From Tangfeifania diversioriginum (GTDB lineage: Bacteria > Bacteroidota > Bacteroidia > Bacteroidales > Prolixibacteraceae), in contig NZ_FQZE01000039.1 in assembly GCF_900141875.1 (NCBI RefSeq), forward strand, positions 1 to 32,825: a DNA stretch of 32,825 nucleotides, in the 5' to 3' direction. Under the pieces are notes generated by a model. The model made no database searches. It saw only the letters and a list, made by a program, of their open reading frames with translations, and was not told where the DNA came from. The first letter of the stretch is position 1, and each line of letters starts with the position of its first letter. The position numbers and the translations under genes were made by a program. Below are positions 1 through 8,587 of this stretch, piece after piece.

Positions 1-2
1 CC

Positions 3-95
3 GGCCTCGACCGCGAAAAAGGGTACATCGGTTTCCTGGGGCACGGTTCACCGCTGAAATTCAGGAATATCAGGATTAAAGACTTAAGTGAATAA
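3..95 (+). CDS. DUF1080 (3-keto-disaccharide hydrolase-like) protein, 3' end only
   Basis: Only the last 30 codons and the TAA stop lie in the window; the gene begins to the left. The residues contain [20 protein letters not shown], which matches the usual end of DUF1080/PF06439 domains (a G-x-I-x-L-Q-x-H-G-x-x-V-x-F-R-N-I-x-I-like tail of the concanavalin-type beta-sandwich). Family knowledge: these secreted or lipid-anchored proteins are linked to hydrolysis of 3-keto-glycosides or to sugar binding in polysaccharide-utilisation loci. A second DUF1080 gene occurs near 10 kb, so the left edge probably belongs to the same carbohydrate locus. The fragment is short, so the family call rests on the tail motif alone. 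Confidence 0.7.
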   Translation, partial: GLDREKGYIGFLGHGSPLKFRNIRIKDLSE

Positions 96-166
96 AAACA
101 TAATAAAGGAACTGCTTTTTTTCATGACACTGTTTCACAAAGTGTGTAAACAAAAATACCGAGGGT

Positions 167-388
167 TTAGTTATTTATAGCTGGACCCTTTTTGTTTGCC
201 CTGCATGCAAACACATCCGTATCCTCTCTACCAACCTCGTCTTGCCAGCTAATCAACTGATCCTTACCTTCACCCATGCGAAAAAATTTAATAGCTTGTC
301 CGGCAACTGATGGATTCAGTAAAAACCTTCCTAAATCTCCACGCAACGAAATAAACGAAGATCCAAATGAAGAATTGCAAAAAGAAAT
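167..388 (-). pseudogene. Start-less open stretch of 73 codons, possible gene remnant
   Basis: On the minus strand, 73 codons read without a stop between an in-frame TAA at 389-391 and the TAA at 167-169. There is no upstream ATG; the only Met is in FFRMGEGKDQ, about halfway through. The composition looks protein-like (LRGDLGRFLLNPSVAGQAIK, then DEVGREDTDVFACRANKK). I do not recognise a family. It could be the tail of a decayed gene or of a mobile element, or a chance opening. The rest of the 96-627 gap holds only AT-rich sequence and the inverted repeats listed separately. Confidence 0.3.
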
Positions 389-466
389 TTAAAGTTATAT
401 TTTGACATTTTCAAAGGAATAAATTATGTAATATAAATATGTGAAATATTTTTGTGAATATAATTT

Positions 467-583
467 AATGTCGTTTGGTTAGTAATATTTGTTTGACTTT
501 GTAAGGACCTACGCACACTAACAAGTCTGTGGTTGAGTACCTGTCAACGTCAACAGACTTGACAACGTTAACTAAACGACATT
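467..583. repeat. Nested inverted repeats upstream of the glycosidase
   Basis: Outer arms: aatgtcgtttggttag (467-482) against the reverse complement of 568-583, 14 of 16 matching. Inner arms: caagtctgt (522-530) against acagacttg (553-561), perfect over 9 bp. Innermost: gttga (532-536) against tcaac (544-548), with a 7-nt loop. The block ends 44 bp before the ATG at 628, so as RNA it would fold in the leader of the glycosidase mRNA. It could equally be a small terminal-inverted-repeat element. Confidence 0.6.
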
Positions 584-627
584 GGAATATAATTATTGAA
601 AGCAATAAAATAATCAAAGGAACTATT

Positions 628-2655
628 ATGAAAATCAAAGTAAAGGGAGAACGTTTTTGGGAACGTAAAAAATTAATCCTGCTATTTATTCTTTTTATAC
701 CAGGCTTATTATTTAGTCAAAACAGGTGGGATATTCAAGAAGATGGAGCAATTCAATGGACTATTGATCAGGACATTCCTCATTTTGATCATATTGAGAT
801 GAGCGGAGAGAAAATATCCACTGTGCTAAGGTATGGAGTAGATCAGGAAGGCGGCTTATATTTGGAACGAAGTTTTGTCTGGCCTATGTTACGTACCATC
901 CCAAACAACACTCATGCAAGTCTGATGCGGCGGTTTGGCTGGGATGTTAAAAATATGATAACGGTAAACACCCGTAAAATTCCCCAGGAAAAGGTGAAAA
1001 GCATTGCACTGGATGGTGTAATGACTGTTGAGAGTGAGTTCAATATCTCCCAAAACGGCAAACTGACGCTTACCCGTTACCTTTATCCTTCTACAAAAAG
1101 GGCCGCTTACTGTGAAAAATATGTTTTACGAAATACCGGAGAAAATTCAGTTATGATTGAAGTCCCTGCATCGGAGTCGGTAATTAAAACAGATCCGGAA
1201 AAAGGAGTTGATGGGGAATATTTTATTGAAGCAACACTGTCGGGAGTTGAAGGGCGTTCGCTTAGAACTGGTGACTCTGTAGTTTTTTATGCTGGTTTTA
1301 AGGCGTACAACAAAAATCAGAAAATAGCGACGATCGATTATGAAGAGGAATTGCATAATCGAAAGTCCTTAATAACAAAGCTTTGGGAAAATTTGGTGCT
1401 CGAAACACCCGACTCAGTGATCAACAGAATGTTTGCCTTTGCCAAGATCCGGGGGGCCGAAAGTATCTATAAGACCAAAGGTGGCTATATGCATGGACCT
1501 GGAGGAGAGTCATACTACGCTGCTATTTGGGCAAATGATCAGGCAGAATACATAAATCCATTTTTTCCTTTCCTGGGGTATGATATTGGAAATCAGTCTG
1601 CTTATAACTCATTCAAACATTTTGCCCGATTCATGAATGATGAATACAATCCGATACCTAGTTCTATCATTGAAGAGGGTATCGATTATTGGAATGGGGC
1701 AGGCGACCGGGGTGATGGCGCCATGATTGCTTATGGAGTTGGTCGTTACGCTCTTGCCAACGGAGACCAAAAAGAGGCTCTTGACTTGTGGCCACTGCTG
1801 GAATGGTGTCTGGAATACTGTAAGAGAAACTTGAACGATGACGGGGTGGTCATTTCCGATTCGGATGAACTGGAGGGCCGGTTCCCTGCGGGAGACGCTA
1901 ACCTGGCAACCTCATGCTTATATTATGATGCCCTGCTTTCCGCAGCCAATCTTGGCGAGGAATTAGGTAAATCCGCCTCACAACTCCATTCTTATAAAAA
2001 ACAGGCTGGTAAATTGCGTAATGCAATTGAAAAATATTTTGGAGGAAAAGTGGAAGGATTCGATACTTATAAATATTATAAAGAAAATGATGTCCTTCGT
2101 TCGTGGATTTGTATTCCGCTAACTGTGGGCATTTACGACCGAAAAGAAGAAACAATCAAGGCACTCTTTTCGCCACGCCTCTGGACAGAGAATGGTTTGT
2201 TAACAGAGGCAGGCAGTGAGACGTTCTGGGATCGCTCCACCTTGTACGCTTTGCGGGGCGTATTGGCGTGTGGTGCAACAGAAAAGGGAATAAATTACCT
2301 GAAATATTATTCGTCTAAACGTCTTCTCGGGGAACATGTTCCTTATGCCATTGAAGCATGGCCGGAAGGCAGCCAGCGACATCTTTCTGCCGAAAGTGGT
2401 TTGTATTGCCGGGTTATTGCTGAAGGATTGTTTGGAATAAAACCCACAGGATTTAAATCATTTTCTTGTAAGCCCAGCTTACCTTCAGACTGGAATTATA
2501 TGAACCTTAAGCATATAAAAGCATTTGGAGATGATTTTGATATTTATGTAAAAAGACAAAAAGATAGAATAAAAGTGACAGTGGCCTCTCGGGGGAATGT
2601 TGTTGATGAAAAATTATGGAATGGTGCAGATGAACTAAAATTTAATTTGCCTTGA
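628..2655 (+). CDS. Exported six-hairpin (alpha/alpha)6 glycosidase-like protein
   Basis: A 675-residue protein is predicted from the ATG at 628. The frame stays open upstream to a GTG at 529, but only the 628 start places a positively charged N-terminus before a hydrophobic stretch (LILLFILFIPGLLFSQ), a proper signal peptide. The first ~260 residues look like a beta-rich N-terminal domain. The remainder has the WANDQAEY, DYWNGAGDRGDGAM, GSETFWDRSTLYALRG and AIEAWPEGSQRHLSAESGLYC stretches typical of (alpha/alpha)6 six-hairpin glycosidases (GH95/GH65/GH78-like superfamily). Acidic residues in WANDQAEY and AWPEG are candidate catalytic residues; this is inference. The GH family is not assigned. 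It is a single gene, preceded by nested inverted repeats, in a region of plant-polymer hydrolases. Confidence 0.75.
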   Translation: MKIKVKGERFWERKKLILLFILFIPGLLFSQNRWDIQEDGAIQWTIDQDIPHFDHIEMSGEKISTVLRYGVDQEGGLYLERSFVWPMLRTIPNNTHASLMRRFGWDVKNMITVNTRKIPQEKVKSIALDGVMTVESEFNISQNGKLTLTRYLYPSTKRAAYCEKYVLRNTGENSVMIEVPASESVIKTDPEKGVDGEYFIEATLSGVEGRSLRTGDSVVFYAGFKAYNKNQKIATIDYEEELHNRKSLITKLWENLVLETPDSVINRMFAFAKIRGAESIYKTKGGYMHGPGGESYYAAIWANDQAEYINPFFPFLGYDIGNQSAYNSFKHFARFMNDEYNPIPSSIIEEGIDYWNGAGDRGDGAMIAYGVGRYALANGDQKEALDLWPLLEWCLEYCKRNLNDDGVVISDSDELEGRFPAGDANLATSCLYYDALLSAANLGEELGKSASQLHSYKKQAGKLRNAIEKYFGGKVEGFDTYKYYKENDVLRSWICIPLTVGIYDRKEETIKALFSPRLWTENGLLTEAGSETFWDRSTLYALRGVLACGATEKGINYLKYYSSKRLLGEHVPYAIEAWPEGSQRHLSAESGLYCRVIAEGLFGIKPTGFKSFSCKPSLPSDWNYMNLKHIKAFGDDFDIYVKRQKDRIKVTVASRGNVVDEKLWNGADELKFNLP

Positions 2656-2729
2656 TATAACCAATAAAACCCACGTTCTCTGAACGTGATCGGAGTACGT
2701 TTAACGGGTTTGCCTGTTTTCTTCTTTTT

Positions 2730-2858
2730 CTACAATGCTCCTGCCTTAAACAGCGGCAAAAACGTTATCCTTTTTTCGGGCAGTTCGCCTGTTTTATCTT
2801 CCGTTAAAACAAAGGCTTTTTTGATGGTCGGATTGGTAGAATTATCATCCAGTTTTGA
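2730..2858 (-). pseudogene. Start-less 42-codon open stretch, possible C-terminal gene remnant
   Basis: Between the TAA at 2859-2861 and the TAG at 2730-2732 the minus strand encodes 42 residues including NSTNPTIKKAFVLTEDKTGE and LPEKRITFLPLFKAGAL. There is no start codon. The lysine/glutamate-rich, protein-like composition suggests the 3' end of a decayed gene rather than noise. A plus-strand frame also spans 2686-2883, but it is Phe/Ser-rich and looks like the antisense of this remnant. The family is unknown. Confidence 0.3.
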
Positions 2859-2884
2859 TTATTTTATAGGAATTGTTGAATAGG

Positions 2885-4069
2885 TCAGTATAAAAAACCC
2901 AAAAGCCAAAGCGGTATCTTTTTGCCGGCACCGCCTTTGATCCCGTCAGCCGCAATGTATGCGTTAGGAACTCCCCTGATTTGTTCTGCGGTTTTAGAGG
3001 GGCCTCCTATTTCGAATGTATAGGCATCGTCTATGGTAAAATCACCAAACTTCGACGAAGTAACCCGATGCTTTACCTCGGTCTGACTGAAAAAAAAGGT
3101 TTCTCTTAAATTGCCGGTATCGGGTTTGTTTTCAGACAATAACCAGGCAAGATTGGTATTTTGGAGATAGATTTTTTCCGGTTTTTGAAGGTAGCTCATC
3201 CCCTTTGTTTCGCTTTTTAAGAGCGAAATTATCCGGGCATGGGCTAAAAGGTCAAGTATTTTAAGTATGGAATTCCGGGGTACATTTATCCTTTCCGAGA
3301 TTTTGGCAATATTAGGTGTAAAAGGTACGGATTGGCTGATGATATAAAGCAGTTTTTTCATGTTACGGACAGTGGTATAGGAAAGGTCCTCAAAAGGAGC
3401 TATGTCGATATCGAGAACCAGGTTGGCAGTCTCCTGAAGTTTTTGACCGTAAAGGTTAATTCCCTCTTTAAAAAAGGGATAATAGCCATACTGCAGGTAT
3501 TCTTTAAAAGTTTTATCTATATCGGTTTTGTCATAGTAATCTGCAGAGATTTCATGATGATACTGTGTTATATCGGATAAATTTACCTGAGGAAATTTCT
3601 GTTGATATGCCAATTCCAGAAACTCGCGAAAAGACAGTCCGGGAAGATAATAGGTTACTGCCCTTCGTGAAAGATCTGCCTGCCCTTTGTTAACTTCCAG
3701 TATGGAAGAACCCGTTGTTACTATCGTTATATCAGGATAATTATCGTAGCTGTTTTTCAGGTCTTTCGACCAGTGTTTATACCTGTGCACCTCATCCAGA
3801 AAAAAATGCCTGTAACCTTTTGTATAAAGTGTATCAATTAATTCTACCAGGCGGTATGTTTCAAAGTAAATATCATCCAGGCTAAGGTATATTGCTTTTT
3901 CTTTAAGCTCTTTTACACGCTGCAGCAGAAATGTAGTCTTGCCTGCTCCCCGATGTCCTTTTATGAGCACCAAAGGTTGACTCCAGTCAATCTCTGAATA
4001 CAAAAAGCGCTTGAATTCCGTTTTTACCGCTCTTGTTTTTCTTTGTGACAATTTTATTAATCGCTCCAT
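2885..4069 (-). CDS. AAA family ATPase (AAA_14 / DUF4143 type)
   Basis: A 394-residue cytosolic P-loop ATPase. Walker A is GHRGAGKTT (residues 38-46), Walker B is HFFLDEVH (88-95), and a sensor-1-like ITIVTTGSS follows. Next are the SFREFLEL stretch, a winged-helix-like segment (FTPNIAKISERINVPRNSILKILDLL), and a C-terminal part with YTFEIGGPSKTAEQI that resembles the degenerate nuclease-like DUF4143 end. Such ATPases are common, patchily distributed and of unknown role; they are often considered mobile or defence-associated. It is alone on the minus strand between plus-strand hydrolases. A run of 13 adenines (minus strand) directly precedes the ATG and may stand in for a ribosome-binding site. 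Flanking remnants suggest an insertion zone. Confidence 0.85.
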   Translation of the reverse strand: MERLIKLSQRKTRAVKTEFKRFLYSEIDWSQPLVLIKGHRGAGKTTFLLQRVKELKEKAIYLSLDDIYFETYRLVELIDTLYTKGYRHFFLDEVHRYKHWSKDLKNSYDNYPDITIVTTGSSILEVNKGQADLSRRAVTYYLPGLSFREFLELAYQQKFPQVNLSDITQYHHEISADYYDKTDIDKTFKEYLQYGYYPFFKEGINLYGQKLQETANLVLDIDIAPFEDLSYTTVRNMKKLLYIISQSVPFTPNIAKISERINVPRNSILKILDLLAHARIISLLKSETKGMSYLQKPEKIYLQNTNLAWLLSENKPDTGNLRETFFFSQTEVKHRVTSSKFGDFTIDDAYTFEIGGPSKTAEQIRGVPNAYIAADGIKGGAGKKIPLWLLGFLY

Positions 4070-4288
4070 TTTTTTTTTTTTTCTTTTTTTCTTCTTTTGC
4101 TTTTTAGAAATAGCAAATGTACAAAATGTTAACTATAGATAGCAAAAAATGAATTTGTTAATTTGAAGTAGCAACATTAAAATTATACCCAATTCTCCAC
4201 CAGTAAAAAAATCGGCAATATATAAATGTTTAATTCCTTCAATATTATCTTTCCTGCCGGCGCACATTTGTAATGTGCTAATAAAATT

Positions 4289-4462
4289 TCACATAATTAG
4301 CTTGGTTTGCCCGGTTTTGTCGCTGTTGGTTTTGTCCGTCTGGTCAGCCATTTCGTAGGCGATTGTGATATGTGCTCTCAGTTGTAAAAGGTTGAACCCG
4401 ATGGGGTTAGTGCTTAGGTATTGGCTTTGCTCAACTTTACCGCGCCCTTTCCTCCTGTATCC
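4289..4462 (-). pseudogene. Start-less 57-codon open stretch in the 4070-4556 gap
   Basis: The minus strand reads 57 codons from just after a TAA (4463-4465) to a TGA (4289-4291), with residues such as STNPIGFNLLQLRAHITIAY and EMADQTDKTNSDKTGQTKLI. No start codon lies near the beginning. It looks like the C-terminal end of a lost protein; the family is not recognised. The rest of the 4070-4556 gap is AT-rich, and I see no clear promoter or terminator in it. Confidence 0.3.
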
Positions 4463-4556
4463 TTAATTTTTTTTCATGAACTATAAAAAATATCTTGTGG
4501 TGCAGCGCATTTAAGATTCTTTTTACCTTTATTGTGAAATTTACAATTTAAAAACT

Positions 4557-7073
4557 ATGAATCGACTAATTTCTATTTTCTTCGTCTTGGGGGTATTGTT
4601 CAATAATTCTGCGCATTCCCAGGAATTCAAACTTATTACGTCCGGCTATTTTCAAAATGAAGGAGTCAATATTATGGCTTTCGATGATATTTACCCGGAA
4701 GGCCATCAGGGAGGTGTTTCACTTATTATGCATGGCAACCGGGTGGCAACCAACGGCGACATCCGGCTGGAACCAACCCCCGGACAGTGGCAACCGGTAC
4801 CCAAACAGCGGGATCGAAAAGTTGATCCTGATGGCAATACAATTACAGCTTTCATGAGTTTTCCCGATTCATCGAGGCACATGACCGGTTTCAACCCAAT
4901 GATTTACACCGACCTGGTATTTGATTATACTGTGACAGTAAAAGGGGTTGGCGGTGGTGTTGTTGTTACGGTTGATTTGGAAAAACCCATCCCACAGCAA
5001 TTTATCGGTAAAGTTGGTTTTAACCTGGAACTTTTCCCCGGAGCACTGTTTGGCAAGCCCTGGATAATGGACAGTCAATCAGGGATTTTCCCTCTTCAAC
5101 CAAACGGACCAACACGCGAAGAACCATCGAACCACCCGCATGCGGGAGATTTTAACCCGGAAGGAAAAGCATCTGCCGATCAACTGGCAGGTCAGGGGTA
5201 TAGTCCGATAATTGCAGACGACATAGTTTCTGAACCTTATGCAACCGGCAACCGTTTTGTGGTTCGACCGGACGACCCCTTAAATAAGTTTACAATTGAA
5301 TCTCAATCGGCCGAACTGAAATTATACGACGGTCGCATGAATCACAACAACGGTTGGTTTGTGGTAAGAAGTGAAATTCCTGCCGGAAAAACCAGCGAAG
5401 CCATTAAATGGGTAATTACACCAAATGTTGTTAACGACTGGCTGTATGAACCCGTTGTTCAAACTTCTCAGATGGGTTACCACACTAATCAGAAAAAGGT
5501 GGCAGTAATTGAACTGGACAATAGAGAAACAAAACGCGATACCCCTGCACTTTACAGGATTACAGAAGAAGGAGAGCAGGAAGTTTTAAACCGCAAAGCT
5601 GAAGAATGGGGACAATTTTTGCGCTACAGCTATCTTGAATTCGATTTTTCCGAAATTAAAGACCCGGGGCTTTATCAGGTGCGCTACGGAAATTCAGTTT
5701 CTTCTGTGTTTCGTATTGCAGAAGATATCTACGATCGTGGAGTTTGGCAACCGGTTTTAGAGTACTTTCTGCCTGTGCAAATGTGCCACATGCGTGTAAA
5801 TGAGAAATACAGGGTGTGGCATGATGCATGTCATTTGGATGATGCACGTATGGCTCCTGTTGATTTTAACCACATTGACGGTTATTCACAGGGAGTATCA
5901 ACCCTGACAAGCTACAGCTCCGGCGATGTTGTTCCGGGCCTGAATATAGGCGGGTGGCACGATGCCGGCGATTTCGACCTCAGGGTGGAGTCGCAGGCCG
6001 GGGAAACTTATATTTTAACCCTTGCCTATGAAGCTTTCGATATAAATTACGACGTAACAACCGTTGATCAGCATTCACGAATAACCGAAATACACCAACC
6101 GGACGGAAAATCGGACCTGCTTCAGCAAATTGAAAATGGGACACTATCTGTAGTTGGAAGTTACAAAGCATTGGGCCGGCTGTACCGGGGAATAATTTGC
6201 AACGATTTGCGGCAATACGTTATGCTGGGAGATGCCGCTGCAATGACCGATAATGAAATTGGAAATGAAGATGACCGTTGGGTATTTACAGAAGATAACC
6301 CCAGGCGGGAATTAACCACTGCTGCGCAACTGGCCGCCGCGTCACGTGTGCTGAAAAATTTTAACGATACATTAAGCAGGCAGGCTCTGGAGAGTGCAGA
6401 AGAGTTGTATGAAGTAACTCAAGTAAATGACCGTTCCAAATCAGCCAAAATACATGCAGCTGTTGAATTATATCTTACAACAGAAAATGAGAAATACAAA
6501 ACCTATTTGCTATCCGAAACATCGTTTATTAAACGCAGCATAGGGCAAATTGGGTGGATTGTTGGCCGTGCTGAGAAAAAGATAAATGACCCGGAGTCCA
6601 CAAAAGAAATCAGGGAAGCAATGGTTGAATTAAGCGACCAGATTGAAAAACAGGGGCAGGAAACACCCTACGGAATTCCTTATCGCCCGCATATTTGGGG
6701 AGCCGGTTGGAATATTCAGTCATTCGGGTTTAAACATTATTTTCTGCACACAGCCTATCCCGATATTTTTGAGCCAAAATATATTTACAACGCTTTGAAT
6801 TTTATTTTGGGCTGCCATCCGGGGGCGAATACTTCCTCGTTTGCATCGGGAATTGGAGCCCGCTCTGCCACGGTTGGTTACGGGCTGAACCGGGCCGACT
6901 GGTCATACATTCCGGGCGGGGTAATTTCCGGAACGGCACTTATCCGGCCTGATTTTCCTGAATTGCTGGAGTTTCCGTACCTGTGGCAACAGGTGGAATA
7001 CGTGATGGGCGGAGGATCATCGCATTACATGTTTTTGGTTCTGGCAGCTCAGCAACTACTTTCTGAAGAATAA
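4557..7073 (+). CDS. GH9 family glycoside hydrolase (endoglucanase-like), exported
   Basis: 838 residues with a signal peptide (MNRLISIFFVLGVLFNNSAHSQ). The first ~290 residues form a beta-rich module I do not recognise. Residues ~298-390 look like the Ig-like CelD_N domain that precedes GH9 modules (VVQTSQMGYHTNQKKVAV; GLYQVRYGNSVSSVFRI). The GH9 catalytic barrel follows, with GGWHDAGDFD (DAGD at 469-472, the catalytic-base motif of GH9), GCHPGANTSSF, and a C-terminal WQQVEYVMGGGSSHYMF whose Glu814 sits where GH9 enzymes carry the acid. GH9 enzymes act on beta-1,4-glucans or related glycans by inversion; the substrate here is not determined. It ends before a hairpin terminator at 7113. Confidence 0.88.
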   Translation: MNRLISIFFVLGVLFNNSAHSQEFKLITSGYFQNEGVNIMAFDDIYPEGHQGGVSLIMHGNRVATNGDIRLEPTPGQWQPVPKQRDRKVDPDGNTITAFMSFPDSSRHMTGFNPMIYTDLVFDYTVTVKGVGGGVVVTVDLEKPIPQQFIGKVGFNLELFPGALFGKPWIMDSQSGIFPLQPNGPTREEPSNHPHAGDFNPEGKASADQLAGQGYSPIIADDIVSEPYATGNRFVVRPDDPLNKFTIESQSAELKLYDGRMNHNNGWFVVRSEIPAGKTSEAIKWVITPNVVNDWLYEPVVQTSQMGYHTNQKKVAVIELDNRETKRDTPALYRITEEGEQEVLNRKAEEWGQFLRYSYLEFDFSEIKDPGLYQVRYGNSVSSVFRIAEDIYDRGVWQPVLEYFLPVQMCHMRVNEKYRVWHDACHLDDARMAPVDFNHIDGYSQGVSTLTSYSSGDVVPGLNIGGWHDAGDFDLRVESQAGETYILTLAYEAFDINYDVTTVDQHSRITEIHQPDGKSDLLQQIENGTLSVVGSYKALGRLYRGIICNDLRQYVMLGDAAAMTDNEIGNEDDRWVFTEDNPRRELTTAAQLAAASRVLKNFNDTLSRQALESAEELYEVTQVNDRSKSAKIHAAVELYLTTENEKYKTYLLSETSFIKRSIGQIGWIVGRAEKKINDPESTKEIREAMVELSDQIEKQGQETPYGIPYRPHIWGAGWNIQSFGFKHYFLHTAYPDIFEPKYIYNALNFILGCHPGANTSSFASGIGARSATVGYGLNRADWSYIPGGVISGTALIRPDFPELLEFPYLWQQVEYVMGGGSSHYMFLVLAAQQLLSEE

Positions 7074-7112
7074 CTTATTGCAAGAAAAATTTAGGCGCAA
7101 TAAAGGAATGAC

Positions 7113-7145
7113 TCACCCCTCATTAATGCCGGGGTGAATTTTTCA
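7113..7145 (+). terminator. Intrinsic terminator after the GH9 gene
   Basis: tcacccc (7113-7119) pairs perfectly with ggggtga (7131-7137) around an 11-nt loop, followed by atttttca. It lies 40 bp after the GH9 stop and separates it from the GH5 gene. Confidence 0.65.
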
Positions 7146-7152
7146 TTTCCTT

Positions 7153-7183
7153 ATTGCTCTTTATTTGTCAAATTGTATCTTTA
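7153..7183 (+). promoter_or_regulatory. Candidate Bacteroidota-type promoter for the GH5 gene
   Basis: ATTG (7153-7156), 19 nt, then TATCTTTA (7176-7183). This resembles the TTTG-N19-21-TAnnTTTG consensus with one mismatch in each box. Transcription would start about 20 bp before the ATG at 7210. Confidence 0.4.
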
Positions 7184-7209
7184 ACCAATACCAGTAAACC
7201 TGATTTATA

Positions 7210-8352
7210 ATGAAGCGAAGAAATTTTATCAAAACAACCGGCATGGCAACAGCCGGTATTGGAATCGCGGCAAATGCCGCCGGAAATAGTTTTTTCAATC
7301 CCCCGCAAAACAGTTTACCCCGCTGGAGGGGATTTAACCTGCTCGACTATTTTTCGCCACAGCGCTCACACAACCGCGGGCAAACAACCAACGAGGAGTT
7401 CAAGTGGATGTCGGACTGGGGGTTCGATTTTGTGCGCATTCCCATGGCTTATCCCAGGTACGTGAAATTTGACCCTTCAAAAAATATTACGCCGGAGGAA
7501 GTATTGAATTTTGATGAAAAAGTGGTGGAAGAAGTGTACAATCTGGTTGAACAGGCCAACAAACACGGATTGCATGTGAGCCTCGATTTGCACCGTGCTC
7601 CCGGCTTTTGTGTAAATGCCGGTTTTAACGAACCTTATAACCTGTGGCAGGACAAAGAAGCACAGGAGGCTTTTTATGCCCACTGGAAAATGTGGGCCAA
7701 AACTTTTGCTGAAAAATCACGCGATCAAATCAGTTTCGACCTGGTAAACGAACCCTGCACCCGCGAGGACATGAATGACCAGTTTTCACAACGCGGCCCG
7801 GTTCCGGGCGATTTGTACCGCGAGGTTGTGCTGAACTGCATGCACGTAATTCACAAGCACAATCCCGAACGCATAATTGTGGCCGACGGAAACAACGTGG
7901 GAAGCGATGTCATTCCGGAGATTTTTGATCTCGATGTGGGACAGAGTTGCCGTGGATACTATCCGCATTATATATCGCACTACCGGGCTTCTTGGGTGTT
8001 CGAAAATCCTGACGATTCGCCTGAAGTGGTATGGCCGGGGGTAATCGACGGGCAAAATTTCAGCCGGAAGAGCATTGAAGACTTTTATGCCCCGTGGATT
8101 GATGCCGTGAAACAAGGTGTGGGCGTGCATTGCGGCGAATGTGGGTGCTACAATAAAACGCCGCATGACGTGTTTTTGGCCTGGTTCGAAGATGTGTTGA
8201 GTGTTTTAACCGAAAACCAGATTGGTTGGGGACTGTGGGAATTTAAAGGAACTTTCGGTTTGCTCAACTCAGGAAGAAAAGACGTGGATTACGAAGACTG
8301 GTACGGGTACAAACTCGACCGTAAACTGCTGAGTTTATTGCAGAAATATTGA
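7210..8352 (+). CDS. GH5-family cellulase-like hydrolase with Tat-type signal
   Basis: 380 residues. The N-terminus MKRRNFIKTT followed by a hydrophobic Ala/Gly stretch is a twin-arginine signal, so the enzyme is probably exported folded. The TIM barrel starts at RWRGFNLLDYF (residue ~38). It contains FVRIPMAYP, VSLDLHRAPGF, then FDLVNEPC with the acid/base Glu181, and VHCGECGCY with the nucleophile candidate Glu310. WGLWEFKG near the end matches the conserved W at the end of GH5 barrels. GH5 enzymes retain configuration and cleave beta-glucans, mannans or xylans; the exact activity is not visible. It has its own likely promoter and is followed by a palindromic element rather than directly by the CE15 gene. 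Confidence 0.88.
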   Translation: MKRRNFIKTTGMATAGIGIAANAAGNSFFNPPQNSLPRWRGFNLLDYFSPQRSHNRGQTTNEEFKWMSDWGFDFVRIPMAYPRYVKFDPSKNITPEEVLNFDEKVVEEVYNLVEQANKHGLHVSLDLHRAPGFCVNAGFNEPYNLWQDKEAQEAFYAHWKMWAKTFAEKSRDQISFDLVNEPCTREDMNDQFSQRGPVPGDLYREVVLNCMHVIHKHNPERIIVADGNNVGSDVIPEIFDLDVGQSCRGYYPHYISHYRASWVFENPDDSPEVVWPGVIDGQNFSRKSIEDFYAPWIDAVKQGVGVHCGECGCYNKTPHDVFLAWFEDVLSVLTENQIGWGLWEFKGTFGLLNSGRKDVDYEDWYGYKLDRKLLSLLQKY

Positions 8353-8393
8353 TGTAGCATCTTTGTTTCCTGATTTCCGTTTTGAAAGAAATA

Positions 8394-8552
8394 ATGATTA
8401 TCGTATTCATTACCTAAAAATAATGCAACGTTCAGAAAATCAATTTTTTACCCCAAGCCCCAAGGGGAGTAAATTGATTTTTTCACACCCCTTGGGGCCG
8501 GGGTAAATGAAGAAAATTTATTTGCGGTTTAGGCATAAAATACGATAATCAT
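8394..8552. repeat. 159-bp palindromic (MITE-like) element
   Basis: Terminal arms 8394-8418 and 8528-8552 are inverted copies, matching at 21 of 25 positions, with the outer 14 (atgattatcgtatt) perfect. Inside lie two further inverted pairs: aaatcaattt (8437-8446) with aaattgattt (8471-8480), and the C/G-rich 8448-8467 with 8488-8506. The internal pairs interleave, so they cannot all form in one simple hairpin. It has no coding capacity and lies between the GH5 and CE15 genes. Confidence 0.65.
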
Positions 8553-8587
8553 AAAAAATTAACCTGTTTAATTGAAAACAAGTAACG

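Noticed and set aside
529-627. GTG start at 529 for the first glycosidase
   Set aside because: It would put 33 polar residues ahead of the signal peptide and run through the inverted-repeat block; the ATG at 628 gives a normal signal sequence.
2686-2883. 65-codon plus-strand frame
   Set aside because: Phe/Ser-rich, no recognisable domain, no promoter; better explained as the antisense of a minus-strand remnant.
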